In this document: one piece after another, positions 8,590-15,602 of the stretch
Position numbering within the stretch: the first letter of the stretch is position 1
How the letters are laid out: the number at the start of each line of letters is the position of its first letter
Source of the DNA: Gammaproteobacteria bacterium UBA6173
GTDB taxonomy: Bacteria; Pseudomonadota; Gammaproteobacteria; Pseudomonadales; Pseudohongiellaceae
Direction of reading: 5' to 3'
Assembly (NCBI GenBank): GCA_002422225.1
Contig: DITX01000164.1
Coordinates: 2,047 to 23,112, forward strand
DNA length: 21,066 nt
Notes under the pieces: model-generated
What the model saw: only the letters and a program-made list of their open reading frames with translations
Database searches by the model: none
Told to the model about the DNA's origin: nothing
Position numbers and translations under genes: made by a program

Positions 8590-8603
8590 TGGCCTACGCT
8601 TGA

Positions 8604-8626
8604 CCTAGCAACCTAGTAGCGCTAGG
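8604..8626. repeat. CTAG-rich inverted repeat beside the truncated lemA
   Basis: CCTAGC at 8604-8609 and GCTAGG at 8621-8626 form an inverted repeat around an 11-nt loop that holds a third CTAG (8613-8616). CTAG is usually rare in proteobacterial DNA. The stretch supplies the stop codon that closes the lemA remnant frame. Confidence 0.4.
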
Positions 8627-8666
8627 CTGGCGTTTTAGTCATCCCCATGAAGGAAATCACAAACCC

Positions 8667-8924
8667 GTGAGCAGTTCCGCTGTCAGTATCAATAGCATGC
8701 AATTTGCCTGGCAGGGCATGGCGCAGTCTGCGCAGCAGATAGCATCAGCTGGCACAACGGCACGCGATAGCGGCGCGGACATCAATGCCGCATTATCAGG
8801 AAATGTGAATACCGCAGAGCCGATTGTTAACCTGAAAATCAATCTTCAGTTGTTTAACGCATCGGCAAAAGTGTTTGATACAGCAGACAACATGATAGGA
8901 AGTCTGCTGGACGTCAGGGCTTAA
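8667..8924 (+). CDS. Small protein with flagellar rod/hook (FlgB/FlgC-type) C-terminal motif
   Basis: 85 residues. The C-terminal half, PIVNLKINLQLFNASAKVFD followed by TADNMIGSLLDVRA, matches the heptad-like tail of flagellar axial proteins (FlgC, FlgE, FlgG), where it forms the inner coiled coil of the rod or hook. The N-terminal half has the helical SMQFAWQGMAQSAQQIASAG but lacks the usual full rod domain. No flagellar genes are nearby. Orphan short proteins of this type occur in many Gammaproteobacteria, and their role is unknown to me. The start is GTG at 8667, with AAGGAA about 14 nt upstream; an alternative ATG lies at 8697. The stop shares the TTAA at 8921-8924 with the stop of the convergent LysM gene. 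Confidence 0.7.
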   Translation: MSSSAVSINSMQFAWQGMAQSAQQIASAGTTARDSGADINAALSGNVNTAEPIVNLKINLQLFNASAKVFDTADNMIGSLLDVRA

Positions 8925-9886
8925 GACTCATCCATCGCCACGCGCAGCACTTGGCCAACACGTAACAAATCATTAGCCAGTCCATTTTGAACACGCAGCG
9001 CATCCACGCTGGTGCGATAACTGCGAGCGATACGCCACAATGTTTCACCCGGTCGAACTTTGTGTTCAAGTTCCGTCACAACGGTGCGTTGTGGGGCACT
9101 TGGGGCGCTTGGGGCGCTTGTAGAACTTGTTGCGATCACCCGCGCACCGGCGGCTGATGCAATACCACCGGATCCTGGCACAACAAGCTTTTGTCCAATA
9201 TTGATCAGATCACTGCGCAGACCATTGGCAGCACGCAGTTGAGCCACAGTAGTATCCATGCGCGATGCAACCGCCGACAGTGTATCGCCGCGGCGCACGG
9301 TATACTCGCGGCTTTGCCCTGACTCGCCTGCAAGGTAATTCACATAATGATCGGGGAATACTGCCACGTGATAATGCGGGGGATTGCGTTCACGTGTGAC
9401 GTCCAGAATATTGTTGTCTTCCAGCGAAAGCAGCGTTTTCTCAAGCCAGTTGCGGCAGCTTTGTTTGGACGGGATCCGAAGGTCAACAGCCATGCCCGTG
9501 GGATGCACTGAATCGCTGTGTGCATTGGCGGGTTGGCGCTCAATCGGGCGCGTCAGACTGGTGACGGTAAGTTTTTCGCCACAGGCATTAAAATATTGCG
9601 AGCCAAGACGTTCAACCAGCGTTTTTACTGCCGGCCGCGCATAGGGATAAGAAACATTGTGGATTTCCACAAACTGATTTGCCGAAACACGCACCAGTTC
9701 GCCCGCTTCCACGAGTTCGTTGACTCCACGTGAAGTTCTTACAAAGGTATAACCGGCTTGCACTGCGTGCGCGTGTTGCTGCGTCATGGACGCACTTGAG
9801 CCCGACAGACTCGATTGTTGAGCCTGAATCGGGAAATTCAGAATAGATAATGTTGCCGCCACAAGTGCTGCTGTCAGGTTTTTCAT
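8921..9886 (-). CDS. Exported M15-like (DUF5715) peptidase with two LysM domains
   Basis: 321 residues from the ATG at 9886 (the frame runs to 9952, but the upstream part lacks signal-peptide character). Signal peptide KNLTAALVAATLSILNFPIQA. The catalytic-like region (about 60-185) has H128PTGMAVD135 and HYH at 171-173, the His-Asp-His zinc pattern of D-Ala-D-Ala carboxypeptidase-type M15 enzymes, preceded by LTVTSLTRP. Two LysM peptidoglycan-binding modules follow, about 194-237 (YTVRRGDTLSAVASRM) and about 274-316 (HKVRPGETLWRIARSY). The linker contains SAPSAPSAP, encoded by a 9-bp tandem repeat. Probable role: peptidoglycan cleavage or remodelling in the periplasm. AGGCGG precedes the ATG. 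The upstream neighbour on the same strand is the truncated SDR. Confidence 0.85.
   Translation of the reverse strand: MKNLTAALVAATLSILNFPIQAQQSSLSGSSASMTQQHAHAVQAGYTFVRTSRGVNELVEAGELVRVSANQFVEIHNVSYPYARPAVKTLVERLGSQYFNACGEKLTVTSLTRPIERQPANAHSDSVHPTGMAVDLRIPSKQSCRNWLEKTLLSLEDNNILDVTRERNPPHYHVAVFPDHYVNYLAGESGQSREYTVRRGDTLSAVASRMDTTVAQLRAANGLRSDLINIGQKLVVPGSGGIASAAGARVIATSSTSAPSAPSAPQRTVVTELEHKVRPGETLWRIARSYRTSVDALRVQNGLANDLLRVGQVLRVAMDES
9093..9119. repeat. Three copies of a 9-bp tandem repeat in the LysM linker
   Basis: GGGGCRCTT occurs three times in a row (9093-9101, 9102-9110, 9111-9119). Read on the minus strand it encodes repeated SAP in the Ser/Ala/Pro linker between the LysM domains. 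Being a multiple of three, copy changes would alter linker length only. Confidence 0.8.
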
Positions 9887-9988
9887 GCCGCCTGCCCCAC
9901 AATTTGTAGTCTTTGTTATGCACAGTATTTGCGCGAGTGACCGCATTCTCACGTGAAATATTCGTTTTGTCCAGCATAAGATTGTTTT

Positions 9989-10651
9989 TTATATGAATTT
10001 TTCATTCTGATAGTTTCGATCGGTCATGTCGGTATGAATATGCCCTGGCAGAATGCTGTTAGCCGTGATACCAAAGCGCGCATACTCCACCGCCAAGCCC
10101 TGCATAATGGAAATCACTGCACCTTTGCTGCCAGCGTAGTGTTCCGCTCTGGCCATACCACACAACGCGCCAAGTGACGACACGCCAACTAACCGGCCAC
10201 CAGCATCACCCTGTTCAGCACGGTCAACCATGTGGGCTGCGGCGGCGCGCAAGGTGTAAAACAAACCATCCAGATTCACATCCAGCACTGCACGCCAGTT
10301 TTCCGCGGTCATTTCATGAAAACGGTTAAAACCCATTGCCACACCGGCATTGGCAATACACGTATCAACCCGCCCGAACATCGCCAGGGTTTGCTGAAAA
10401 CGGGTGTTGACCTGTTGCTCATCGGCAACATCACAGACCAGCGCTTCTGCTTTGACCTGAGGGGCATGGGCGCGCAGCTCTGCGATGGCCTCTGCATTCT
10501 TTTGTAAATTACGACCCCAGATGCACACATCAGCGCCGGCCGCCGCAAGTGCCTTGGCAAAACCAAGTCCGATACCACCATTGCCACCGGTCACCAGCGC
10601 CACTTTTCCGGTCAAATCAAACGGGTTACAACTTGCGTGACTACTGTTCAC
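9989..10651 (-). CDS. Short-chain dehydrogenase/reductase, C-terminally truncated
   Basis: 220 residues from a GTG at 10651. The Rossmann cofactor motif TGGNGGIG (21-28), NAG (101-103), the catalytic Ser (158/159), Tyr172 and Lys176 (YAGSK), and ILPGHIHTDMT (200-210) are all present, so the NAD(P)H site and catalytic triad are intact. The protein stops at NYQNEKFI. Close SDRs continue for about 35-40 residues with the RW..PED..G...YL.SD....TG....DGG segment that completes the last strand and the dimer interface. No SDR sequence is visible in any frame downstream, so the end appears deleted. The GTG has GGAGG 9 nt upstream, but that site is part of a REP-like repeat (10655-10672). The gene is divergent from rlmA. 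Substrate unknown; activity doubtful. Confidence 0.8.
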   Translation of the reverse strand: MNSSHASCNPFDLTGKVALVTGGNGGIGLGFAKALAAAGADVCIWGRNLQKNAEAIAELRAHAPQVKAEALVCDVADEQQVNTRFQQTLAMFGRVDTCIANAGVAMGFNRFHEMTAENWRAVLDVNLDGLFYTLRAAAAHMVDRAEQGDAGGRLVGVSSLGALCGMARAEHYAGSKGAVISIMQGLAVEYARFGITANSILPGHIHTDMTDRNYQNEKFI

Positions 10652-10654
10652 TTT

Positions 10655-10672
10655 TTGATCCCTCCGTCCCCT
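10655..10672. repeat. REP-like half-site
   Basis: On the minus strand the 18 nt read AGGGGACGGAG followed by GGATCAA. They match the right arm of the palindrome at 11690-11707 in 17 of 18 positions. The element provides the Shine-Dalgarno sequence of the SDR gene. Similar GGGGACGGAG sequences are, as I recall, common REP-type repeats in proteobacteria; no RAYT transposase gene is visible here. Confidence 0.6.
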
Positions 10673-10823
10673 ATCTTCCCCATTCTTCAAGTAGTATCAA
10701 GGCAGTTGCCTATGTGGCGAAGGCCGTTATCAGATTGACGGTGATTTTAAATCTACCTGTCATTATCATTGTCAGAAGTGTCAGCATCTGTCCACCACGG
10801 CCGTACTCCTTGGAGGCAATCAA

Positions 10824-10865
10824 GTGACTCGCAATATCTATATGGAAACACGTGTTCAATGGTAA
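10824..10865 (+). CDS. Possible 13-residue leader peptide overlapping the rlmA start
   Basis: GTG at 10824 has a strong GGAGG 7 nt upstream (10812-10816) and opens a 13-codon frame (VTRNIYMETRVQW) that ends at TAA 10863-10865, overlapping the rlmA ATG (10859) out of frame. Because rlmA's own ribosome site is weak, translation could be coupled through this short frame. The evidence is the ribosome site and the overlap only. Confidence 0.25.
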   Translation: MTRNIYMETRVQW

Positions 10866-11713
10866 CCACCACCGCTCTCGCCTGCCCTATGGATGGACTG
10901 CCGCTGACGTCATTCAACAATGGTTGGCGCTGCCCGCACGGGCATAGTTACGACATGGCACGCCAGGGATATATCCATCTGCTGCCCGTGCAGAATAAAC
11001 GCTCCAAAGACCCCGGCGACAGCAAAGATATGGTGCTGGCCCGCCAACAATTTTTAGCGGCAGGATTTTACAAACCTATCGCGGATGCGGTGAACGAAGC
11101 CGTTAAAACCGCTGCCCAGTCTGATCAGCCAGTCTCGGTGCTCGATGCTGGCTGTGGCGAAGGTTATTACATGCGTGCACTGCAACAATCCGGACTGTTG
11201 TTGCATATGACCGGCGTAGACATCTCCAAATGGGCGGTGCTTGCAGCAGCCAAAATGGATAAGGCCGCGCTCTGGCTGGTGGGTAGTAATGCCAACTTGC
11301 CACTGCTGCCATCCTCACAGAACGTCATCCTGTGCATGTTCGGTTTCCCGGTGTATCCGGAGTTCTCCCGTGTGCTGACTCCAGACGGCGTTTTGATCAA
11401 GGTGGACGCCGGCGCGGATCATTTGCTTGAACTGCGAGAAGTTATCTACCCAAGCATCAAAGTCGCGAGCCAAACCCCGGATATACCGCCGGGCTTTACT
11501 CTGCTTGAGCAGCGCTCGTTAAGGTATACAATTGACATCACCGGTCAGGATCAGATCGCCAGACTACTTGCCATGACCCCGCATCTTTACCGCACTAATG
11601 CGGAAGGCCGCGCCCGTGCTGCGGCATTAAATGAACTGTCGGTGACGGTGGATGTGCAAATTAATACATGGGGACGAAGTGATCAAATATTGATCACTCC
11701 GTCCCCTGACTAA
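10859..11713 (+). CDS. rlmA: 23S rRNA (guanine-N1)-methyltransferase RlmA-like
   Basis: 284 residues from the ATG at 10859. RlmA methylates N1 of G745 in 23S rRNA. The N-terminal zinc-ribbon region reads ACPMDG...WRCPHGHSYD, then ARQGYIHLLPVQNKRSKDPG, which is diagnostic for RlmA. The SAM-binding motif is SVLDAGCGEGYY, and LTPDGVLIKVDAGADHLLEL follows. The usual second Cys of the zinc site is Asp, a variant I believe is common in this group. The family end corresponds to DVQINTWGRS; the last ten residues (DQILITPSPD) are encoded by a REP-like palindrome. The frame extends upstream to 10769, but only the ATG at 10859 gives the family N-terminus. Its ribosome site is weak (GGA about 13 nt upstream); see the possible leader peptide at 10824. 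Confidence 0.88.
   Translation: MVTTTALACPMDGLPLTSFNNGWRCPHGHSYDMARQGYIHLLPVQNKRSKDPGDSKDMVLARQQFLAAGFYKPIADAVNEAVKTAAQSDQPVSVLDAGCGEGYYMRALQQSGLLLHMTGVDISKWAVLAAAKMDKAALWLVGSNANLPLLPSSQNVILCMFGFPVYPEFSRVLTPDGVLIKVDAGADHLLELREVIYPSIKVASQTPDIPPGFTLLEQRSLRYTIDITGQDQIARLLAMTPHLYRTNAEGRARAAALNELSVTVDVQINTWGRSDQILITPSPD
11670..11706. repeat. REP-like palindrome forming the end of rlmA
   Basis: Two 17-nt arms (11670-11686 and 11690-11706) are reverse complements except at one position and enclose a 3-nt loop. The outer sequence is GGGGACG on the left and CGTCCCC on the right. The element lies inside the last codons of rlmA and replaces or extends the normal C-terminus. It could also act as an mRNA 3' hairpin between rlmA and the TPR gene, but no T-run follows. 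Confidence 0.75.
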
Positions 11714-11729
11714 AACCCAGGAGAACGAT

Positions 11730-12953
11730 ATGAACTTCCAACAAAAAGTACTATGCAGCTTGTTGTCAGTGGCAGTTGTGTCAGGCGCTGCGCACGCACA
11801 ACATGGCGATCATGCGTCTCATGGCACACCCTCTGCTGATCAAATCGGCAGCGAGAACATCTCATTTGCCACCAGTTGCAAACCAGAAACTGCAGACAAC
11901 TTCAATCGGGCCGTGGCCTTGGTGCACTCATTCTGGTTTGCTGAAGCGATCAATACGTTTAATGCAGTTCTCGCAGAAGATGCAGATTGTGCAATCGCGC
12001 ATTGGGGAATTGCACTCAGCCACTGGGGCAACCCTTTTGCCGGTCAACGCAATGCCGCTCAACTGGCCCGCGGCCAGGCGAGCATCGCATCAGCCCTCAA
12101 TACAGGCTCACCTGACAACCGCGAAAAAATGTACATCAGTGCCGTTGCTGAATTGTTTTCAGATACACAAGGCAGCACCCAAGGTGCCCGCACGGTCGCC
12201 TATGAACACGCCATGGCCGCGCTGGTTGCTGCGTATCCTGATGATATGGAAGCCAGCATATTTTATGCGCTTGCCGTCAATCAGACCGCCAGCCCCACTG
12301 ACAAAACTTATTCCCAGCAGTTAAAAGCGGCCGAAATTCTTGAACCTCTGTTCATGGCATACCTCAACCACCCTGGGCTTGCGCACTATATTATCCATGC
12401 CTATGACCACCCGCCATTGGCCGAACGCGCACTCAATGCTGCGCGACGATACGCGTCTCTGGCACCCGATGCGCCTCATGCCTTACATATGCCCTCACAC
12501 ACATTTACCCGTGTCGGCATGTGGCAGGAATCAGTGGATACCAATCTGCGTTCTGCGCAAATCGCTCGCGCACGGCAGGATGCATACTGGACTGAACAGA
12601 TCGATATACAGCATCAGGCCGCCAGTGCGTGGGCGTCATTTGCAGCCGGCAACCAAGATCAGGGCATTCGCCTGATGAGCGCCGCCGCAGATATTGAAGA
12701 TGCTACCGACAAGGCCGCCGTCTCCCCTGGCCCCATGACGCCAGCGCGCGAGTTATTGGGCATGATGCTACTGGCGGCCGGCCGCCCGGCTGAGGCATTG
12801 ACTGCATTGGAAGCTACGTTGATCAAAGAACCCAATCGGTTTGTAACCTTGTCAGCAGGCGCGCGCTCAAACTCAATGATTCAACACCAACAACCCTTGA
12901 GGTTTTTGACTAACTATCAGTCAAATTTGCCAATATTTTTGGGCCAGGCTTGA
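11730..12953 (+). CDS. Exported TPR-type helical-repeat protein
   Basis: 407 residues. The signal peptide KVLCSLLSVAVVSGAAHA is followed by a His-rich start (QHGDHASHG). The mature protein is made of helical pairs typical of tetratricopeptide repeats: VALVHSFWFAEAINTFNAVL, IAHWGIALSHWGNPF, MAALVAAYPDDMEASIFYAL, HPGLAHYIIHAYDHPPLAER, YASLAPDAPHALHMPSHTFT and LLAAGRPAEALTALEATLIK. This conserved block (AHYIIHAYD, HMPSHTFTRVG) marks a family of secreted TPR proteins that I cannot tie to a function. Many relatives are longer, about 500-600 residues; the C-terminal 30 residues here are poorly recognisable. AGGAG lies 7 nt before the ATG. It follows rlmA by 16 nt, so co-transcription is likely. Confidence 0.8.
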   Translation: MNFQQKVLCSLLSVAVVSGAAHAQHGDHASHGTPSADQIGSENISFATSCKPETADNFNRAVALVHSFWFAEAINTFNAVLAEDADCAIAHWGIALSHWGNPFAGQRNAAQLARGQASIASALNTGSPDNREKMYISAVAELFSDTQGSTQGARTVAYEHAMAALVAAYPDDMEASIFYALAVNQTASPTDKTYSQQLKAAEILEPLFMAYLNHPGLAHYIIHAYDHPPLAERALNAARRYASLAPDAPHALHMPSHTFTRVGMWQESVDTNLRSAQIARARQDAYWTEQIDIQHQAASAWASFAAGNQDQGIRLMSAAADIEDATDKAAVSPGPMTPARELLGMMLLAAGRPAEALTALEATLIKEPNRFVTLSAGARSNSMIQHQQPLRFLTNYQSNLPIFLGQA

Positions 12954-13011
12954 ATGACTTGTCTTGAACCCCAATAAAATCATTAACCTGCAATATAGGC
13001 ACGATCTGTGC

Positions 13012-13040
13012 TTGGTTCATGTTGCAGCTGTTTCTATATA
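13012..13040 (+). promoter_or_regulatory. Likely sigma-70 promoter for the small membrane protein gene
   Basis: TTGGTT at 13012-13017 and TATATA at 13035-13040 are separated by 17 nt, in an AT-rich spacer between two plus-strand genes and about 30 nt upstream of the GTG at 13071. Confidence 0.5.
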
Positions 13041-13070
13041 TGATTTTTCAAGGTTACAGAGGATACAACC

Positions 13071-13412
13071 GTGCACTTGCCTAAACCCATATTTCGCCCA
13101 ATTCCACTTCTTTACAAAATTGCACTGTCCGTCGTGATTATTGCTTTTTTACTGATTGGACTCGTCGGCCTGATCCTGCCAGTGATTCCGGGCATTCTGT
13201 TTCTGGTATTAGCGGTTTTTCTGATGACGCGAGTCTCACGGCGCGCTGCGACCTACGCACATAGCCAGCCTTGGTTTCACCGCCACATGCGTCAATTTAA
13301 TGCCAGCAGCCATTTGTCAGCGACTGACAGGCTGAAGTACGGCTTTCTGATCGGCGCACGGGCCATGATCAACGGAGCACAACGCCTGATCAAATTTATT
13401 AAAAAATCCTGA
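13071..13412 (+). CDS. Small inner-membrane protein, DUF454 (YbaN)/PGPGW-like
   Basis: 113 residues. A long hydrophobic stretch (about 15-55: YKIALSVVIIAFLLIGLVGL then ILPVIPGILFLVLAVFLM) forms one or two membrane helices around the LPVIPG turn. It is followed by RVSRR and QPWFHRHMRQF, resembling the start of DUF454/YbaN and of PGPGW proteins. The C-terminal half is basic and cytoplasmic, ending KFIKKS. The start is GTG with AGAGGA about 8 nt upstream. It has its own likely promoter and its stop is 4 nt from the stop of the convergent Smr-like gene. No function can be assigned. Confidence 0.7.
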   Translation: MHLPKPIFRPIPLLYKIALSVVIIAFLLIGLVGLILPVIPGILFLVLAVFLMTRVSRRAATYAHSQPWFHRHMRQFNASSHLSATDRLKYGFLIGARAMINGAQRLIKFIKKS

Positions 13413-13416
13413 AACG

Positions 13417-13824
13417 CTATCGAATACGAATCAGCACAGCCCCTCGGTTTTCCTCGGAATAATCGAGCACTGTGCCGCGACTCTTTTTAAAAAATAACTC
13501 GGCCAGCACCGCATCACGAATCAGTCCGCCGCCCACAATCAAGCGCATATTCTCGGCGTGCGACTGTTGCCAAACTTGATTCAACACCAACTCAAACTTA
13601 TCCAATGCCTTCACGACGGTCTCATGGTGATGCGCGATGTCGACGGTCAGGGTGCTACCATCACTCAAACTAAACATGGGTGAATCACACTTGATACATA
13701 CGGGATCCTGCGCCCGGTCAGCAATTTCGGGCGCCGCTTCTTGGTGCTGCATGCCACAACTCAAACAGGCGCGTTTGACCGATTTGCCAGTACCCGGTAA
13801 TCGTGTTCGTTTATGTTCTGACAA
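13417..13824 (-). CDS. Zinc-ribbon plus Smr-like domain protein
   Basis: 135 residues. Cys20/Cys23 and Cys43/Cys46 form a probable zinc ribbon (CLSC, CIKC). The C-terminal part, from LTVDIAHHHETVVKALDKFE through MRLIVGGGLIRDAVLAELFF to VLDYSEENRGAVLIRIR, follows the layout of Smr (MutS2 C-terminal) domains: a helix of repeated hydrophobics, a glycine loop, and a final strand in which small residues precede VxIRIR. The canonical Smr HGxG loop reads VGGGLIRD here, so nuclease activity is uncertain. The start is TTG at 13824 with AGGAG 8 nt upstream and no better start. It is divergent from the phosphatase gene with a 110-bp spacer. Confidence 0.55.
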   Translation of the reverse strand: MSEHKRTRLPGTGKSVKRACLSCGMQHQEAAPEIADRAQDPVCIKCDSPMFSLSDGSTLTVDIAHHHETVVKALDKFELVLNQVWQQSHAENMRLIVGGGLIRDAVLAELFFKKSRGTVLDYSEENRGAVLIRIR

Positions 13825-13977
13825 AACCTGTCTCCTGCAAAATTATCGGCCAGCATTATCGTCATTTTTTAATCGCCGGACCCTCATCAAGGTGATTATA
13901 CTGCGGTAAAGAACAAGCAACGGGAGAAAAATACATGAACAAAATCAAAAAACCGCTTTGCAGGGTTCACCCCTATC

Positions 13978-14628
13978 ATGTGCAGTTTGGCGTTTGCCAT
14001 GCTGACGCCCGAAACCCTTGCGCAACCTGCCCCGGTTGAAGAAATCCGCCCGGGTCGACTACCTGGATACTTACACGAAAGCAGTCTGCCCAATGCCGCG
14101 GTGACTTTTTCTTGTGCGCTGGGCGCACCCATCACGCAGGCACAGACACCTTATCTGTACCAACTGCTGCGCCGCACATTGCTGGATGCGGGCTTGGCCA
14201 CCAATAGCACAAAAAATCATTACCAGCGCACACGGCCCTTTGTTGTCAATGAACAATCCATTTGTGCCGCAGGCGCGGAAGAAACCTTGCGCAATGACGG
14301 GCCCTACCCGTCTGGTCACACTGCCATTGGATGGGCATGGGCGTTGATTCTGAGTGAAATTGCGCCTGAGCGCTCCAATGAAATACAGGCACGCGGGCTG
14401 GCCTTTGGTAACAGCCGAATGGTGTGCAATGTGCACTGGCCAATGGATGTCATTCAAGGTCAGAATATAGGGGCTGCGACAGTGGCTGTGCTGCAGTCCG
14501 ATGCGCTGTTCCGTTCAGATCTGGCGGGTGCCAAGGCTGAAATAGCTGCCATTCGCGCAAGTGGTTTACCGCCAAGCCGTGATTGTGCTATTGAAGCGCA
14601 GGCTATGTCTGTTGTTGTACCGCGTTAA
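13978..14628 (+). CDS. Class A (PAP2-type) acid phosphatase, signal peptide out of frame
   Basis: 216 residues in the open frame. All three phosphatase motifs are present: K79NHYQRTRP87 (KxxxxxxRP), PSGHT at 111-115, and S146R..H153..D157. This is the catalytic set of class A nonspecific acid phosphatases, which hydrolyse phosphomonoesters in the periplasm. The ATG at 13978 has no ribosome site. A much better start, ATG 13935, follows CGGGAG and begins MNKIK, but is in another frame. Removing one A from the six-A run at 13947-13952 joins them into a textbook signal peptide (MNKIKNRFAGFTPIMCSLAF then AMLTPETLAQ). So the gene is probably 13935-14628 with a one-base frameshift or sequencing error. 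The rhodanese gene follows after 17 nt. Confidence 0.85.
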   Translation: MCSLAFAMLTPETLAQPAPVEEIRPGRLPGYLHESSLPNAAVTFSCALGAPITQAQTPYLYQLLRRTLLDAGLATNSTKNHYQRTRPFVVNEQSICAAGAEETLRNDGPYPSGHTAIGWAWALILSEIAPERSNEIQARGLAFGNSRMVCNVHWPMDVIQGQNIGAATVAVLQSDALFRSDLAGAKAEIAAIRASGLPPSRDCAIEAQAMSVVVPR

Positions 14629-14645
14629 CTTTTTGAAGAGAAACC

Positions 14646-15533
14646 ATGATGAAAATGATCAAAGCTGTCAGCCTGTTACTCTTGCTGGCCTGCACCGGGC
14701 AGTTATTTGCTGCACCCGAAGGCTGGTCACCCCTTCTTGAGCCCAGTGAACTCAACACCATCCTCTCCCGGTCCGATGAGGTGCGGGTAATTACCGTCAC
14801 CGGCGACTACACCGCGGGTCACATCCCCGGTTCTGTGCATGCGCCCTATTCCAGCTTTCGCGGCCCGCAGACTAATGCAGGACAACTGCCTGCCATGGAC
14901 TCATTGACCGCGCTTGTGCAGCAATTGGGTATTGCGGCTGATACGCCGGTGGCCATTGTGCATCAAGGCAATTCTGACGTGGATATGGGCGCCTCAACAC
15001 GGGTTTATTGGACCTTGAAGTCGCTTGGTGTGCAGGATCTGGCAGTATTAAACGGCGGTTTTGCCGCCTGGCAGGCAGCAGGATTGCCGGTTAGCACCGA
15101 TGCCACCGTGGTGGCGGCATCTGACTTTGTGCCGGTCTGGTCCGAGCAATATACCGTTCACACCGCCGAGGTCGAACAACTGGTGGCCAATAACACAGCG
15201 CGCTTGATTGATGGCCGACCCGCGTCTTTTTTTGAAGGCTCTCAGGCAAGCGCTGCACGTGCTGGGACCATCAAAGGCGCAGAGAACCTGAGTTTTGCCA
15301 GTTTCTTTAATCAAACCAGCATGAAACCCTCTGGCGAGTTGTCCAGCATCTTGCAGGCTGCTTCTATCTCTGACGAACAACTGACGGTCGCGTTCTGCAA
15401 CACCGGGCAGATGGGTTCCATCAACTGGTTTGTGATGAGTGAGCTGCAGGGCATGAATAATGTGAAGTTGTATGCCGAGAGTATTGTGGAGTGGGCGCAG
15501 TCGCCTGATCGGCCGATGGATAATGAGCCTTGA
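14646..15533 (+). CDS. Exported double-domain rhodanese-like sulfurtransferase (copy 1)
   Basis: 295 residues. Signal peptide IKAVSLLLLLACTGQLFA; LLAC also fits a weak lipobox, so it could be a lipoprotein. Two rhodanese domains follow. The N-terminal one has GHIPGSVHAPYSSFRGP and VYWTLKSLGVQDLAVLNGGF but Gln in place of the active Cys. The C-terminal one carries AFCNTGQMGS with Cys251 as the persulfide-carrying residue. Such enzymes move sulfane sulfur from thiosulfate or 3-mercaptopyruvate to an acceptor such as cyanide, sulfite or a thiol. GAAGAG precedes the ATG, and a second ATG lies 3 nt later. It is likely co-transcribed with the phosphatase. A close paralogue lies at 16651. Confidence 0.88.
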   Translation: MMKMIKAVSLLLLLACTGQLFAAPEGWSPLLEPSELNTILSRSDEVRVITVTGDYTAGHIPGSVHAPYSSFRGPQTNAGQLPAMDSLTALVQQLGIAADTPVAIVHQGNSDVDMGASTRVYWTLKSLGVQDLAVLNGGFAAWQAAGLPVSTDATVVAASDFVPVWSEQYTVHTAEVEQLVANNTARLIDGRPASFFEGSQASAARAGTIKGAENLSFASFFNQTSMKPSGELSSILQAASISDEQLTVAFCNTGQMGSINWFVMSELQGMNNVKLYAESIVEWAQSPDRPMDNEP

Positions 15534-15540
15534 TCGTTCA

Positions 15541-15570
15541 GGTTTAATGTAGCTCGGGTTTAATGTAGCT
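15541..15570 (+). repeat. Two direct copies of a 14-bp sequence
   Basis: GGTTTAATGTAGCT occurs at 15541-15554 and again at 15557-15570 (period 16), directly after the rhodanese stop. GTAGC at the end of the second copy could pair with GCTAC near 15592. Confidence 0.8.
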
Positions 15571-15602
15571 GCTTTTTGGAAAGTGTGGCCGGCTACGTTG
15601 AG

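Noticed and set aside
10862..10960. Loss of the second zinc Cys in RlmA (CPMD instead of CPxC)
   Set aside because: I recall the same CPLDG-type substitution in other gammaproteobacterial RlmA proteins, so it is not unusual.
12903..12925. 7-bp AT-rich hairpin near the end of the TPR gene as a terminator
   Set aside because: It is weak, lies inside the coding region and lacks a following T-run at the right distance.
13874..13902. Promoter for the phosphatase with TATACT at 13897-13902
   Set aside because: A good -10 box, but no acceptable -35 at 16-18 nt and no extended -10, so not called.
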